A DNA stretch of 64,000 nucleotides from Pirellulimonas nuda (GCF_007750855.1 NZ_CP036291.1:2604001-2668000), one strand, 5' to 3'; shown: positions 26,170-35,101, counted from the first letter of the stretch. Numbers and translations: made by a program. The notes: generated by a model from the letters alone, not told the origin.

Positions 26170-27428
26170 CCACGGCGATTGCGCCAAGCTAGGCAATATG
26201 CGACCCTCTAGGCAAGCCGGCGTTTGGAATGGCAGCAGGTGTTGCCTGGCGGCCGGCGGGACCTGGAGGGATGGGCATGGGCGCCAAGGCGAGCGTGCGG
26301 ATTGCGGAGCATTTCGAGGGCCTCACCGACCCGCGTCGGCGTGAGGTGACCTACCCGCTGGTGAACATCGTGGCGATGGCGTTGTGCGCGGTGCTGAGCG
26401 GGGCGGACGACTTCGTGGCGATCGCCGACTGGTCGCGGGAGAAGAAGGATTGGCTGGCGAGATTCTTGGACATGAGCAGTGGGGTCCCCTCGCACGACCG
26501 CTTCAACGCGGTCTTCGCGGCGATCAAGCCGGCGGAGTTCGAGAAGTGCCTGCTGAGCTTCATCACGGCGTTGCACGAGGTGACCGAAGGGCAGGTGATC
26601 GCGATCGACGGCAAGACCTTACGGAGGAGCTTCGACGCGGCGAGCAGCAAGGCGCCGATCCACATGGTCAGCGCGTGGGCGTCGGCCAATCACATCGCGC
26701 TGGGGCAGGTGGTCACCGACGCGAAGAGCAACGAGATCACGGCCATTCCCAAGCTGCTGGATATCCTAGAAATCCAGGGGTGTTTGGTGACGATCGATGC
26801 GATGGGCTGCCAGCGGGAGATCGCCGAGCAGATCGTCGTGGGAGGGGGGGACTACGTGCTGGCGGTCAAGGGGAACCAGCCCAAGCTGCACACAGCGATC
26901 AAGGGCTTCTTCGCCGCCCACCTCGAAGACGATTGCAGCGGCATCGATTGCCGCCGCTCCGAGTCGTACGAGAAGGGGCACGGCCGGCAGGACGATCGCT
27001 ACTACTACTTAGCGAAGCTTCCGGACGGGTTCGACGAGGGGAGCAAGTGGCGCGGGCTCAAGGCGATCGGCCTGGCGTGCCGCATCACGACCCACGCCGA
27101 CGGAACGCAGACGCACGACACCCGCTACTACATCGCCAGCCGCTACCTCAGCGGCCAAAAGTTCGCCGACGCGGTCCGTGGCCACTGGGCGATCGAGAAC
27201 GCGTTGCACTGGCAACTAGACGTCACCTTCGGCGAAGACCAATGCCGCATCCGCAAAGGCCACGCCGACGCCAACTTCAGCCTGCTGCGCAGGACAGCGC
27301 TGAGCCTGCTCAAGAACAACACCTCACGCAAGCTGGGCGTCAAGAACAAACGCCTCGCGGCCGCATGGAGCGACCAGTATCGGCTGGAAGTCCTGTGCGG
27401 GAGGTGAGTTATGGTGCGATCGCCCTGG
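26170..27428 (+). mobile_element. ISAs1-family element inserted in a glycoside hydrolase gene
   Basis: The 1,259-bp element starts ccacggcgattgcgcca at 26170 and ends with the inverse of ccagggcgatcgcacca at 27428 (14 of 17 bases match). It is bounded by the 8-bp direct repeat tgctccag and carries one intact transposase gene. The exact duplication and tidy ends indicate a fairly recent insertion. Confidence 0.9.
26277..27407 (+). CDS. ISAs1-family transposase
   Basis: I chose ATG 26277, six bases after GGAGGG; ATG 26271 is directly against that site. The 376-residue product has the family's N-terminal domain (EHFEGLTDPRRREVTYPLVN, LSGADDFVAIADWSREKKDW) and a DDE core: VIAIDGKTLRRSF near residue 103, LVTIDAMGCQREIAEQI near 170, and GHWAIENALHWQLDVTFGED near 303 with the catalytic Glu. 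It ends 21 bases before the right end of the element. Nothing looks broken, so it is probably active. Confidence 0.93.
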   Translation: MGAKASVRIAEHFEGLTDPRRREVTYPLVNIVAMALCAVLSGADDFVAIADWSREKKDWLARFLDMSSGVPSHDRFNAVFAAIKPAEFEKCLLSFITALHEVTEGQVIAIDGKTLRRSFDAASSKAPIHMVSAWASANHIALGQVVTDAKSNEITAIPKLLDILEIQGCLVTIDAMGCQREIAEQIVVGGGDYVLAVKGNQPKLHTAIKGFFAAHLEDDCSGIDCRRSESYEKGHGRQDDRYYYLAKLPDGFDEGSKWRGLKAIGLACRITTHADGTQTHDTRYYIASRYLSGQKFADAVRGHWAIENALHWQLDVTFGEDQCRIRKGHADANFSLLRRTALSLLKNNTSRKLGVKNKRLAAAWSDQYRLEVLCGR

Positions 27429-27436
27429 TGCTCCAG
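27429..27436. repeat. Target site duplication of ISAs1 element (copy 2)
   Basis: This exact repeat of tgctccag (26162-26169) directly flanks the right end of the element. Confidence 0.85.
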
Positions 27437-29142
27437 TAGAGCAGCACGCGCATGTCTGGGTTGTTCTTCAGCAGTTTCTTTGCGGTCTCTGCCGCGGCGT
27501 GCTCGGTGCTGGTAGCGCCATAGACATTCTTTGCATGCCGTTTCTCGATCGTAAAGATGGAGAAATGGTCTCGGATGAAACCGTATTGTTCGGGCGTAAA
27601 ATCGTCGTTCCGGAAGGCGTGGCCGAACAGACGCACTTTGGACCAGTCGCCCGGGCCGGGGGGCGCCACGTGGTGGGCTTCGGAGACGGAAGAGATGACG
27701 TCATCCAACACGATCTTGTCGCGTTGGTCCGGCCCGCGTGTTGACAGCTCGACATTGTTGAATTGAACGTTCTTGGCGTGGCGGACATAGGCGCCCCAGG
27801 CCGGCAGTACGCCAAAGAAATACTGCTCGGGGTAGCGATGCTCGTCCTCTGGCACAACCCGTTTGGCGTCTTCTTGCGTGCCATTGCCCGGGTAGGAGAT
27901 CTTGATGTTCTCCAGGACCACGTCTTCGATGTAGTGACCGGGGAGCCCCGTGATCATGATCGGGCCGGATTTTGACTTTTCCTTGTCGGTCACGCCCGCG
28001 TTGGGAGCCGCTTCGAGGTTCTTGTACGCGGCTTCGGCGGCCTTCGCCCGATCCTCTACGGCCACCTCGGCGACCACATCGCTGACTCGTATGTTCTTCA
28101 ACGTGCCTACCAGGGCGCCCGCTCGTCCGTCGCCGAAGGTGCTGCCTCGATTGCCCAATCGCATGAAAAGGGGATTGCCAACATTCTTCATTACGATCCG
28201 AGAGATATCGACGTTCTCCAGGCGTCCGCCGTCCACCGACTGCAGCTTGATGGCGCCCATGGGGCAGTTGAAGAAATAGCAGTTGGTGACGCTGACATCG
28301 ATGAATCCGCCCCGGGATGACGTGCCGAACTTTAATGCAGCCGTGTTGCTGGACACCTTGCACCGACGCACCACAATGTTGCGGCACGGATTCTTCGAGC
28401 TCTTCAGGCAGATCGCGTCGTCACCGGAATCGATGTCACAGTTCTCGATCAGAACGCGCTGGCAACCGTCCAGATCGATCCCGTCGTTGTTGTAGTTGTT
28501 GTTGCGGAACCGGATTGTCACCGCATCGAAGCGGACGTTCTTGCAGTCGATGAGGTGCAATCCCCAAAAGGCGGGACGCTTCCAAGTGAGTCCAGAAAAA
28601 GTAAGCCCGTCGCAGTTGACCATCCGCAGCAGACGGGGGCGAAGGCCCCCGTTCTTGCCGCCCGATCGGAGTCTGGGGAAGTGTTCTGGGGTCCCTCTTC
28701 CATCGATCACGCCGAGCCCTTCGATGGCGATATTGGTTGCGCCGTTGGCGTAGATCAAGCAATGCGGCCCACCCTCCCTCGGGTCGTCGATGCCGTCGGT
28801 TGGATAGTCGGCCTTGTCGGTGCTGCCCAGCAAGCTGGCCCCGAAGTCGAGTGAGAGCGTGACGTTGCTCTTCAACACGATCGTGCCAATCTGAAAATCG
28901 CCGGCGGGCACGCGGACGTCCCCTCCGCCGGCGTCGTGGCAGGCGTCGATGGCGCGTTGGATCGCGGCGGTCTCCGATGCAACTCCGTCACCGATCGCGC
29001 CGAATTGCTTGACGTTGACGGCTTTGGTGGATGGCTCTGCGCCAACATCGGCGGCCGCGCTGGTGCGACCGGACGCGAGCAACGTAGCGACCGCAAGCAG
29101 CGCGGCTGCCGAGTTCCGCGTTGCTGGTGTCTGTCTAATCAT
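27429..29142 (-). pseudogene. GH28 (polygalacturonase-like) fused to start of GHL15 domain, 5' part of IS-split gene
   Basis: The product begins with a signal peptide (SAAALLAVATLLASGRTSAA). Residues ~40-470 form a GH28 right-handed beta-helix: VNVKQFGAIGDGVASETAAI, NNYNNDGIDLDG (218-225) and IDSGDDAICLKSS (237-249), which hold the catalytic aspartates. The usual GHG histidine motif is replaced by SSNTAALKFGTSS. From about residue 485 a second domain starts (GPGDWSKVRLFGHAFRNDDF, EKRHAKNVYGATSTEHAAAE, NPDMRVLLYWST), which continues in 25410-26169. As it stands the frame reads into the IS and stops at 27409 after RAIAP, giving 577 residues. The original protein was 821 residues. It lies 86 bp downstream of the DUF5060 gene. 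Confidence 0.87.
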
Positions 29143-29228
29143 CGGCGTTCCTTCTGCGGGGCAGCGACCGAGCAGGGAGCGGTCCGGCAGCGTCGCTGGT
29201 CTGGACCGGTTGGATGTTCAGCATCCCC

Positions 29229-31097
29229 CTACTGCTTACGCACGATGCAGCACCAGTCCTGGTCCGCGGTGTCGGGCGCCTCGCCCAGGTCTGCTTCCTT
29301 GCCTCCGGAGACGGCAGCGACGCTGCCGGTGGCCCAGGGGCCGCCGCTTCGGGGGTTGAGCCATTTTACCTCGAACTCGCCTTGGGCGTCGGTCAGGTCG
29401 AGGCGGAAGCCCCTCCCCTTCTTCTGGTCGTAGATGGCGTACACCTCGCCGGGCTGCGCCAGGCAGAAGCCGTTGGGCATGCCCTTGAGCAGGTCGTTGT
29501 GAGGCGCCATCGCGTTGAGCGGCAGCTTGATCAACTCATTGACGGCGATGCCGATCTGCTTGGGCATCTGCTTGGTGATGCGGTAGTCGTCTACCTCCTG
29601 GTCGTAGTTGTGCGACTCGGGCTTCTTGAGGTACCACTCGTAACCGCCGCCGCCGCTGAGGTACCAGGGCCACATCTTCTCGACGCGTCCCTTGTCGTAG
29701 TCGGTCATCGTGCCGTGGATCTCGTCGCCCGAGATCACCAGCGGCGCCCCCGCGTCGGCCGATTTTTCACGCCACTTTTTCACGAACTGGTAGATCTTTT
29801 GGTTGCCCAGGCCCGACTGCACGGCCGTCATGTCGATGTTCCGGTCGCCGACCAGCCCCGACCAGAGCGCTTCGAGCTTGGGGCCGCGGTTGTGCGAGGA
29901 GATCGGGTGGTCGTACGCGTCAAGCATCTTCAGCCAGGCCGCCTGCTCCTTGACTTGGGGGATCGTGAAGTCGTGTTCCTCGCCGATGTCGAGCTGGAAC
30001 GCCACGTGGTGGCCGAAGCGGGCCAGCATCTGCCGGAAGAAGAGCTTGCGGATGCGGCCGAGCGGCTTCCCCTCGCTGTTGTAGTACATGTCGTTCGACG
30101 CTTCGCACAGCAGCAGGTGCATGAAGATGCCGACGCTCTCGGCGTGGGTGAACACTGTTTCCCACTGGTCGAGCTTGCTGACGTCGTAGTGCTCTTTGTC
30201 TGCGTGGGCGACGGTGGGGTAGGTGTCGTCGCCGTCGTCCTGGACGCTCATCGTCATGATGTACAGGCTGGTCACGCCGTTCTGCCGGCCCAAGAAGTTG
30301 AGCATGCCGATGAAGTTGCGGCCGGCGTTCTTGCGGGTGCCCTCCGGGCCGTCGTTGCGGTCCCAGTCGGGGTCGCCCGGCTCCCAGTCGCGGGTGTGGC
30401 CGGCGTAGCGGTGCAGGTACTTTTCTTCTTGCGGGATGTCTTCATACACCGGCCCGCGCTTGTTCTCGGAGGTGGTGTTATCGAACCCGAAGTAGCCCAG
30501 CATGTTCTCGGGGACGCCCGGGCCCCCCTTCAGGAACGGCTTGCCGCTGGCGAACGTGAGGAAGTGCTCGCCGCGGTTGAGGATCAGGCCCTTGTCGGGG
30601 CTGCGGATGTCGCGCCCCGACTTGTTCGACTCTGCCACCGTGAACGTGCCGGACTGCCCGTCGATCGGCTTGCGGGGCTGTCCCGCCTTGGGGTCCTTGG
30701 CGATGGCGACGTCACGCCCCTCACGGAACGACGCCTGCCAGGTCCAGTCCCCCACCTCGTTGGGGCAGAAGTTGGCCCGCCACTTGTCGCCGCTGGAGGC
30801 GCCTGTGCGGCCGGCGTTGCCGTCCGCGGCGAAAAAGCCCGGCACGGTGAACTCCTTGCCGCTGGGGCCGCGGAGCGTCACGTCGAGGCGGTAGTTGAAG
30901 CAGGGGTTGCTGGGGTCGGTCTCACTGGCGGTGGGGCCGTCGAACGTCAGCGACACACGGTGCCAACGCATCAGCGTGTCGGGGCTGTCGTCGCTGCCGC
31001 GGACCTCAACGGCGCGGGCCGGGCCGACCGCGATGAGCAGCGCCGTCGCTGCGAACAGGTGAATCAGGCAAAACGGGACGCGCGGGAGACTGGCCAT
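29229..31097 (-). CDS. DUF5060 glycoside-hydrolase-like secreted protein with collagen-binding-type C-terminal domain
   Basis: I start at ATG 31095-31097, giving 622 residues with signal peptide IHLFAATALLIAVGPARA; a TTG 13 codons upstream is possible. An N-terminal beta domain (WHRVSLTFDGPTASETDPSN, CPNEVGDWTWQASFREGRDV) fits DUF5060. A TIM-barrel-like middle follows (AGRNFIGMLNFLGRQNGVTS, FMHLLLCEASNDMYYNSEGK, VAFQLDIGEEHDF), with IGEEHD and ISGDEIHG as possible acidic catalytic sites. The end (MPNGFCLAQPGEVYAIYDQK, FEVKWLNPRSGGPWATG) matches the putative collagen-binding domain often attached to such proteins. It is the first gene of the polysaccharide operon. The substrate is unknown; action on plant or algal glycans is inferred from neighbours. 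Confidence 0.82.
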   Translation of the reverse strand: MASLPRVPFCLIHLFAATALLIAVGPARAVEVRGSDDSPDTLMRWHRVSLTFDGPTASETDPSNPCFNYRLDVTLRGPSGKEFTVPGFFAADGNAGRTGASSGDKWRANFCPNEVGDWTWQASFREGRDVAIAKDPKAGQPRKPIDGQSGTFTVAESNKSGRDIRSPDKGLILNRGEHFLTFASGKPFLKGGPGVPENMLGYFGFDNTTSENKRGPVYEDIPQEEKYLHRYAGHTRDWEPGDPDWDRNDGPEGTRKNAGRNFIGMLNFLGRQNGVTSLYIMTMSVQDDGDDTYPTVAHADKEHYDVSKLDQWETVFTHAESVGIFMHLLLCEASNDMYYNSEGKPLGRIRKLFFRQMLARFGHHVAFQLDIGEEHDFTIPQVKEQAAWLKMLDAYDHPISSHNRGPKLEALWSGLVGDRNIDMTAVQSGLGNQKIYQFVKKWREKSADAGAPLVISGDEIHGTMTDYDKGRVEKMWPWYLSGGGGYEWYLKKPESHNYDQEVDDYRITKQMPKQIGIAVNELIKLPLNAMAPHNDLLKGMPNGFCLAQPGEVYAIYDQKKGRGFRLDLTDAQGEFEVKWLNPRSGGPWATGSVAAVSGGKEADLGEAPDTADQDWCCIVRKQ

Positions 31098-31439
31098 GGA
31101 TGCGTAGCTCGTGGGAAGAGGGGACGAACGAATCAAGAAGGACGGCTAGCGGCCGCCAGTAGCGGACACCGGTATCGGATACCAGTTGCCTGGGATTGTG
31201 GCCGCCTAATGGCTTAGCGCTCGGCGCCCGCGGAGCCGAGTGGTTGGAAGGCGATGAGGTGCAGGAGAACGGCTGTCTCAACGAGATGCCCATTTCGGCG
31301 ATATTCTGGCGATCTCGGCAGGCCGACGCAACTAGTTGACGCCAGGTGAAAGAAAGCGAGGCCCCGCGGTCGAGGCGGCGGGGCGCCCCACTGACCGCGA
31401 CGGGGCGAAAAAATTCTTGCCCTGCCTTGCGGTTTTTCG

Positions 31440-31468
31440 TTGACGCTGCGGATTGTCGCGATTATACA
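31440..31468 (+). promoter_or_regulatory. Strong sigma70-type promoter for PEP-CTERM gene
   Basis: TTGACG (31440-31445) and TATACA (31463-31468) are separated by exactly 17 bp. The start would be near 31475, leaving a ~93-nt leader before ATG 31568. This is the best consensus promoter I see in the window. Confidence 0.7.
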
Positions 31469-31501
31469 ATCAGAATGCGGGTTGCGCACCGCATCGACAG
31501 G

Positions 31502-31526
31502 GCACGCCATGGTTCCAGTGGCGTGC
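31502..31526 (+). promoter_or_regulatory. Stem-loop in 5' leader of PEP-CTERM gene
   Basis: GCACGCCA (31502-31509) and TGGCGTGC (31519-31526) form a perfect 8-bp stem with a 9-base loop, about 40 bases before the start codon. It may affect mRNA stability or translation; no known RNA family was recognised. Confidence 0.45.
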
Positions 31527-31567
31527 GCGGCTCATCTCGCCTTCTTTTCTACAACTTGGGGAGTGCA

Positions 31568-32311
31568 ATGATCAGAAAACGACTTCTATTTAGCGCCATC
31601 GGCTTGGGGCTGCTCGGTTCTGTCGCTTCGGCGGACAGCGTGACCGGTTTCAACGCGGTCACCTACGACAATAGTGATCCTGCAAATATCTTCCTGACCG
31701 GACTTACCTACAACTCGGTTACCTACAACTCAAGCCAGTTTGTCTACGGCAAGACCGATCGCTACTACAACCTAACGGCGGGCGGCACGGCCCTCTGGGC
31801 GCCGGAAGGGAGCGCGTTTCCTGCTGACGGAACCGCGGTAGGGGGAACGAGCAATCCGAAAGCGTTCGACTTGGGTTCGGAAGCGGACAACAACCTCTGG
31901 CTCATCGATCCTGCTGTTCCTGTCGGCGCCGGTTCTGGAACCCCGGACATGGCGTCGCTCGACGGCCTTCCCTACTTGAAAACACTTTTTGCGTCTCCGG
32001 TCACCGATATCTTTTTGTTTGAGCGGGGCGGTGGCGACCCGGGTACGGCTACGCCCATCCTGTCGGCCGATGGCCTTACTTTGGGGACGCCTTTGCAGCT
32101 CGCCTATTCAGCGGTTGCAGGAGGAAATATACTCAGCGGTCAAGGTGTCCAGGGTTTCGTCTACCACGCCGATAGCCCAATCTGGGGCTTCCAGATTGAT
32201 GCGTCTGGACTTGACGCGCTGACGATCCTAACGCCGGTCGGGGTGCCCGAGCCCAGCTCGTTGGTCCTGCTGGGGCTGGCGGGGGCGTTGTTGTTCCGCT
32301 TCAAGAAGTAA
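31568..32311 (+). CDS. PEP-CTERM sorting-domain secreted protein
   Basis: ATG 31568 follows GGGGAG and gives 247 residues with a clean signal peptide (MIRKRLLFSAIGLGLLGSVA). The mature part is rich in Asn, Thr, Gly and Tyr and predicted to be beta-rich (FNAVTYDNSDPANIFLTGLT, YLKTLFASPVTDIFLFERGG). The C-terminus VGVPEPSSLVLLGLAGALLF with basic RFKK is a textbook PEP-CTERM tripartite signal, recognised by an exosortase encoded elsewhere. No catalytic domain is visible, so it may be a surface or matrix protein. It is divergent from the polysaccharide operon and has its own promoter and terminator, so it is a single-gene unit. Confidence 0.88.
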   Translation: MIRKRLLFSAIGLGLLGSVASADSVTGFNAVTYDNSDPANIFLTGLTYNSVTYNSSQFVYGKTDRYYNLTAGGTALWAPEGSAFPADGTAVGGTSNPKAFDLGSEADNNLWLIDPAVPVGAGSGTPDMASLDGLPYLKTLFASPVTDIFLFERGGGDPGTATPILSADGLTLGTPLQLAYSAVAGGNILSGQGVQGFVYHADSPIWGFQIDASGLDALTILTPVGVPEPSSLVLLGLAGALLFRFKK

Positions 32312-32340
32312 CTGCTGCACGCAAACTACGTATCTTACGA

Positions 32341-32371
32341 GCCGGGGGCCCGCGGGGCCCTCGGCTTTTTT
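32341..32371 (+). terminator. Rho-independent terminator after PEP-CTERM gene
   Basis: An 11-bp stem (gccgggggccc / gggccctcggc, one G-U pair) with a 3-base loop spans 32341-32365 and is followed by six T at 32366-32371. Confidence 0.9.
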
Positions 32372-32538
32372 CGTTCGCCTTTCTTGCCGCCCCACGCCCG
32401 CCGAGGCCGTAGTGCTTGGGGCCGGATTGTGGCAATATGGTGGCCCTGGCCAGACCGATCGTGACTGCTAGGCGATGCCTGCCCCCTGTCCCCACCGCGA
32501 CCCCGTCATCACACGACCCTGCCCGCCCGGAGAGAACC

Positions 32539-33465
32539 GTGAACAAGCCTCAATGGACCGGCGTCCTCCCGGCCGCTACGACACAGTTTAACGACGACGA
32601 GTCGTTGAACATCGACGCCACGCTCAGGCACCTCGACGCGATGCTCGACGCCGGCGTGCACGGCATGATCATGCTGGGGACGGTGGGCGAGAACTGCTCG
32701 CTCGACCCGCAAGAAAAGATCGACGTGCTCAAGGCGACGGTCGAGCACGTCGGGGGCCGTGTGCCGGTCCTCTCCGGCGTGGCGGAGTACACGACCAAGA
32801 TGGCCTGCCGCACCGCCCAAGCGGCGCAGGACGCCGGCGTCGACGGGCTGATGGTGCTGCCGGCGATGGTCTACCGCAGCGATGCGCGGGAGACGGTCTA
32901 CCACTACCGCACCGTGGCCTCGGCGACCGACCTGCCGATCATGTGCTACAACAACCCGATCAGCTACCGGGTCGATATCTCGCCCGAGACGTTCGCCGAG
33001 CTGGCCGACGAGCCGAAGCTGGTAGCGATCAAGGAGTCGTCCGAAGACGTCCGCCGGATCACCGACCTCAAGAACGTGGTGGGCGACCGCTACACGCTGC
33101 TGTGCGGTGTAGACGACCTGGTGCTCGAAAGCCTGTTGCTGGGCGCCGAGGGATGGGTCTCGGGGCTGGTGAACGCGTTCCCCGCCGAGAACCGGCTGAT
33201 CTGGGACCTGGCGATGGCGGGCCGGTACCAAGAGGCGGTGGAGGTGTACCGCTGGTACACGCCGCTGCTGCACCTGGACACCCACCCGAAGCTGGTGCAA
33301 TACATCAAGCTCGCCGTGGCCGAGTGCGGCTACGGGACCGAGAAGCTGCGGGCGCCCCGGCTGCCGATCGTGGGGGAGGAACGCGAGCGGGTGCTGGGGA
33401 TCATCCGTCGGGCGATCGCCACCCGCCCCAACGCCCAGACGTACGCCGGAGCGCTGGCGAGCTAG
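32539..33465 (+). CDS. lhpC: DapA-family lyase, probable 1-pyrroline-4-hydroxy-2-carboxylate deaminase
   Basis: GTG 32539 gives 308 residues. It is a DHDPS/NAL-family TIM barrel: TQFNDDESLNIDATLRHLDA, IMLGTVGENCSLDPQEKIDV, PIMCYNNPISYRVDI with the active-site tyrosine, and KLVAIKESSEDVRRI with the Schiff-base lysine near residue 163. DHDPS itself would normally sit among lysine genes. Here it leads an operon with a 4-hydroxyproline epimerase, a DadA-like oxidase and a semialdehyde dehydrogenase, the set for trans-4-hydroxy-L-proline breakdown, where this family member (LhpC) deaminates the pyrroline intermediate to 2-oxoglutarate semialdehyde. Specific activity is inferred from context. Confidence 0.85.
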   Translation: MNKPQWTGVLPAATTQFNDDESLNIDATLRHLDAMLDAGVHGMIMLGTVGENCSLDPQEKIDVLKATVEHVGGRVPVLSGVAEYTTKMACRTAQAAQDAGVDGLMVLPAMVYRSDARETVYHYRTVASATDLPIMCYNNPISYRVDISPETFAELADEPKLVAIKESSEDVRRITDLKNVVGDRYTLLCGVDDLVLESLLLGAEGWVSGLVNAFPAENRLIWDLAMAGRYQEAVEVYRWYTPLLHLDTHPKLVQYIKLAVAECGYGTEKLRAPRLPIVGEERERVLGIIRRAIATRPNAQTYAGALAS

Positions 33466-33472
33466 TAGCCAA

Positions 33473-33551
33473 GGCGAGCCGGGGGCGTCGGCCCCCGGAG
33501 TTGGCGGCGTTGTCCGCTACGCAACCCGGGGGCTGACGCCCCCGGCTCGCC
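33473..33551. repeat. 26-bp near-perfect inverted repeat between operon genes
   Basis: The arms 33473-33498 and 33526-33551 are inverse copies with one mismatch, separated by 27 bp. Transcribed, they would form a very stable hairpin in the hydroxyproline mRNA between lhpC and the dehydrogenase gene. It looks like a dispersed palindromic repeat and could tune relative expression of the two genes. Confidence 0.85.
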
Positions 33552-33580
33552 AATTGTTTTGAGAGCAAGGGGACTTGGTG

Positions 33581-35092
33581 ATGACGCCCGTTTTGATTGC
33601 CGGTGAGTGGGTTTCTGCTAACGCAAAACGCGGCTTCCGCGCGCACGACCCGAAGACTTCTGAGCCGATCGGCGACGAGTTTCCGGTCAGCGATTGGTCC
33701 GACTGCGACGCGGCGCTCAGCGCCGCGGTGGGGGCCGCCGAAGCGCTCGAAGCCTGTTCCGGCGATCAGATCGCGTCGTTCCTTGACGCCTACGCCGGGG
33801 GGTTAGCCGGCAATGCCGAGGCGATCTGCCGCCAGGCCGAAGAGGAGACCGCCCTCCCCTACCAGCCGCGGCTGGCCGACGTCGAGATGCCCCGCACGGT
33901 CAACCAACTACGATTGGCCGCCGAGGCCGCGCGCGTAGGGGCGTGGCGGGCGCCGGTGGTCGACGCCGCGGCCAACATCCGTTCTTGCTACGGGCCGCTG
34001 GGGCCGGTGTTTGTGCTGGGGCCGAACAACTTCCCGCTGGCGTTCAACGCCGTCTCGGGGGGAGACTTCGCCGCCGCGATCGCGACCGGCAACCCCGTGA
34101 TCGCCAAGGCGCACCCGGCCCACCCAGCGACCACCAGGCTGCTGGCCCAGGCCGCCCAGGCAGCCGCTGCCGAGGCAGGGCTCCCCGCGGCGAGCGTGCA
34201 ACTGCTGTACGGCGTCGAGAACGAGCACGGCCTGCGGATGGCGGCCGACCCCCGGCTGGCGGCGGTAGCCTTCACCGGCAGCCGGCCGGCAGGCCTGGCG
34301 CTAAAGGCCGCGGCGGACGCGGTCGGCAAGCCGATCTACCTCGAGATGTCGAGCGTCAACCCTGTCTTCTTCCTGCCCGGCGCAGTGGCCGAGCGACGAG
34401 ACGCCCTCATCGAAGAGCTCGCCGGGAGCTGCCTGATGGCCGCCGGGCAGTTCTGCACCTGCCCCAACCTGTTTGTGCTGCACGCCGGCGACGACGCCGA
34501 GGCGGTGCTGCAAGGCGTGCAGGACCGGTTCCAGCAGCGCCCCGCCGGCGCGTTGTTTGCCGAAGCCGTCGTGCGCGGTCTGGCCAGTTCGATCGCGTCG
34601 CTCAAGGCCGCGGGCGCCGAGGTAGCCTGCGGCGGCGCAGAGGCCGGGGACGCCGGGTTCCGGTTCCAGAACACGCTGTTGAAGACCACGGGCGACGCGT
34701 TTCTCGCCAATCCAGCCGCGCTGCAGACCGAGGCGTTCGGGCCCGTGTCGTTGGCGGTGGTGGTGCGCGACGGGGAACAAGCCGTCCAGGTCGCCCGCCA
34801 CATCGAGGGGAGCCTGACCGGATCGATCTATTCGTCGACCCAGGGAGACGACGACGCCCTGGCGTTGCGGCTGCAACAGACGCTGCGTCGCCGCGTCGGC
34901 CGGCTGATCAACGACAAGATGCCCACCGGCGTGGCGGTATCTCCCGCCATGAATCACGGCGGCCCGTTCCCTGCTACCGGCAACCCCGGGTTCACGGCCG
35001 TGGGCATCCCGGCCTCGCTGCGGCGTTTCGCCAAACTCGACTGCTACGACAACGTGCGGCCGGCCCGCCTCCCAGCGTGCCTGGCAGACTAG
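33581..35092 (+). CDS. Aldehyde dehydrogenase, probable 2-oxoglutarate semialdehyde dehydrogenase
   Basis: ATG 33581 is 8 bases after AAGGGG and gives 503 residues. ALDH features are GPVFVLGPNNFPLAFN near residue 143, AFTGSRPAGLAL near 229, the catalytic Glu in YLEMSSVNPVFF near 255, and the nucleophilic Cys in AAGQFCTCPNLFVL near 289. The sequence resembles the 2-oxoglutarate semialdehyde dehydrogenase group, which turns the product of the deaminase into 2-oxoglutarate with NAD(P)+. It sits between lhpC and the epimerase (9-bp gap), completing the hydroxyproline pathway. The substrate is inferred from operon context. Confidence 0.88.
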   Translation: MTPVLIAGEWVSANAKRGFRAHDPKTSEPIGDEFPVSDWSDCDAALSAAVGAAEALEACSGDQIASFLDAYAGGLAGNAEAICRQAEEETALPYQPRLADVEMPRTVNQLRLAAEAARVGAWRAPVVDAAANIRSCYGPLGPVFVLGPNNFPLAFNAVSGGDFAAAIATGNPVIAKAHPAHPATTRLLAQAAQAAAAEAGLPAASVQLLYGVENEHGLRMAADPRLAAVAFTGSRPAGLALKAAADAVGKPIYLEMSSVNPVFFLPGAVAERRDALIEELAGSCLMAAGQFCTCPNLFVLHAGDDAEAVLQGVQDRFQQRPAGALFAEAVVRGLASSIASLKAAGAEVACGGAEAGDAGFRFQNTLLKTTGDAFLANPAALQTEAFGPVSLAVVVRDGEQAVQVARHIEGSLTGSIYSSTQGDDDALALRLQQTLRRRVGRLINDKMPTGVAVSPAMNHGGPFPATGNPGFTAVGIPASLRRFAKLDCYDNVRPARLPACLAD

Positions 35093-35101
35093 GGCCGCAG
35101 C

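Noticed and set aside
29214..31217. A 667-codon plus-strand open frame opposite the DUF5060 gene
   Set aside because: It is Val/Ala/Arg-rich antisense sequence with no domain, exactly opposite a gene with clear signal peptide and domains; such frames are common at high GC.
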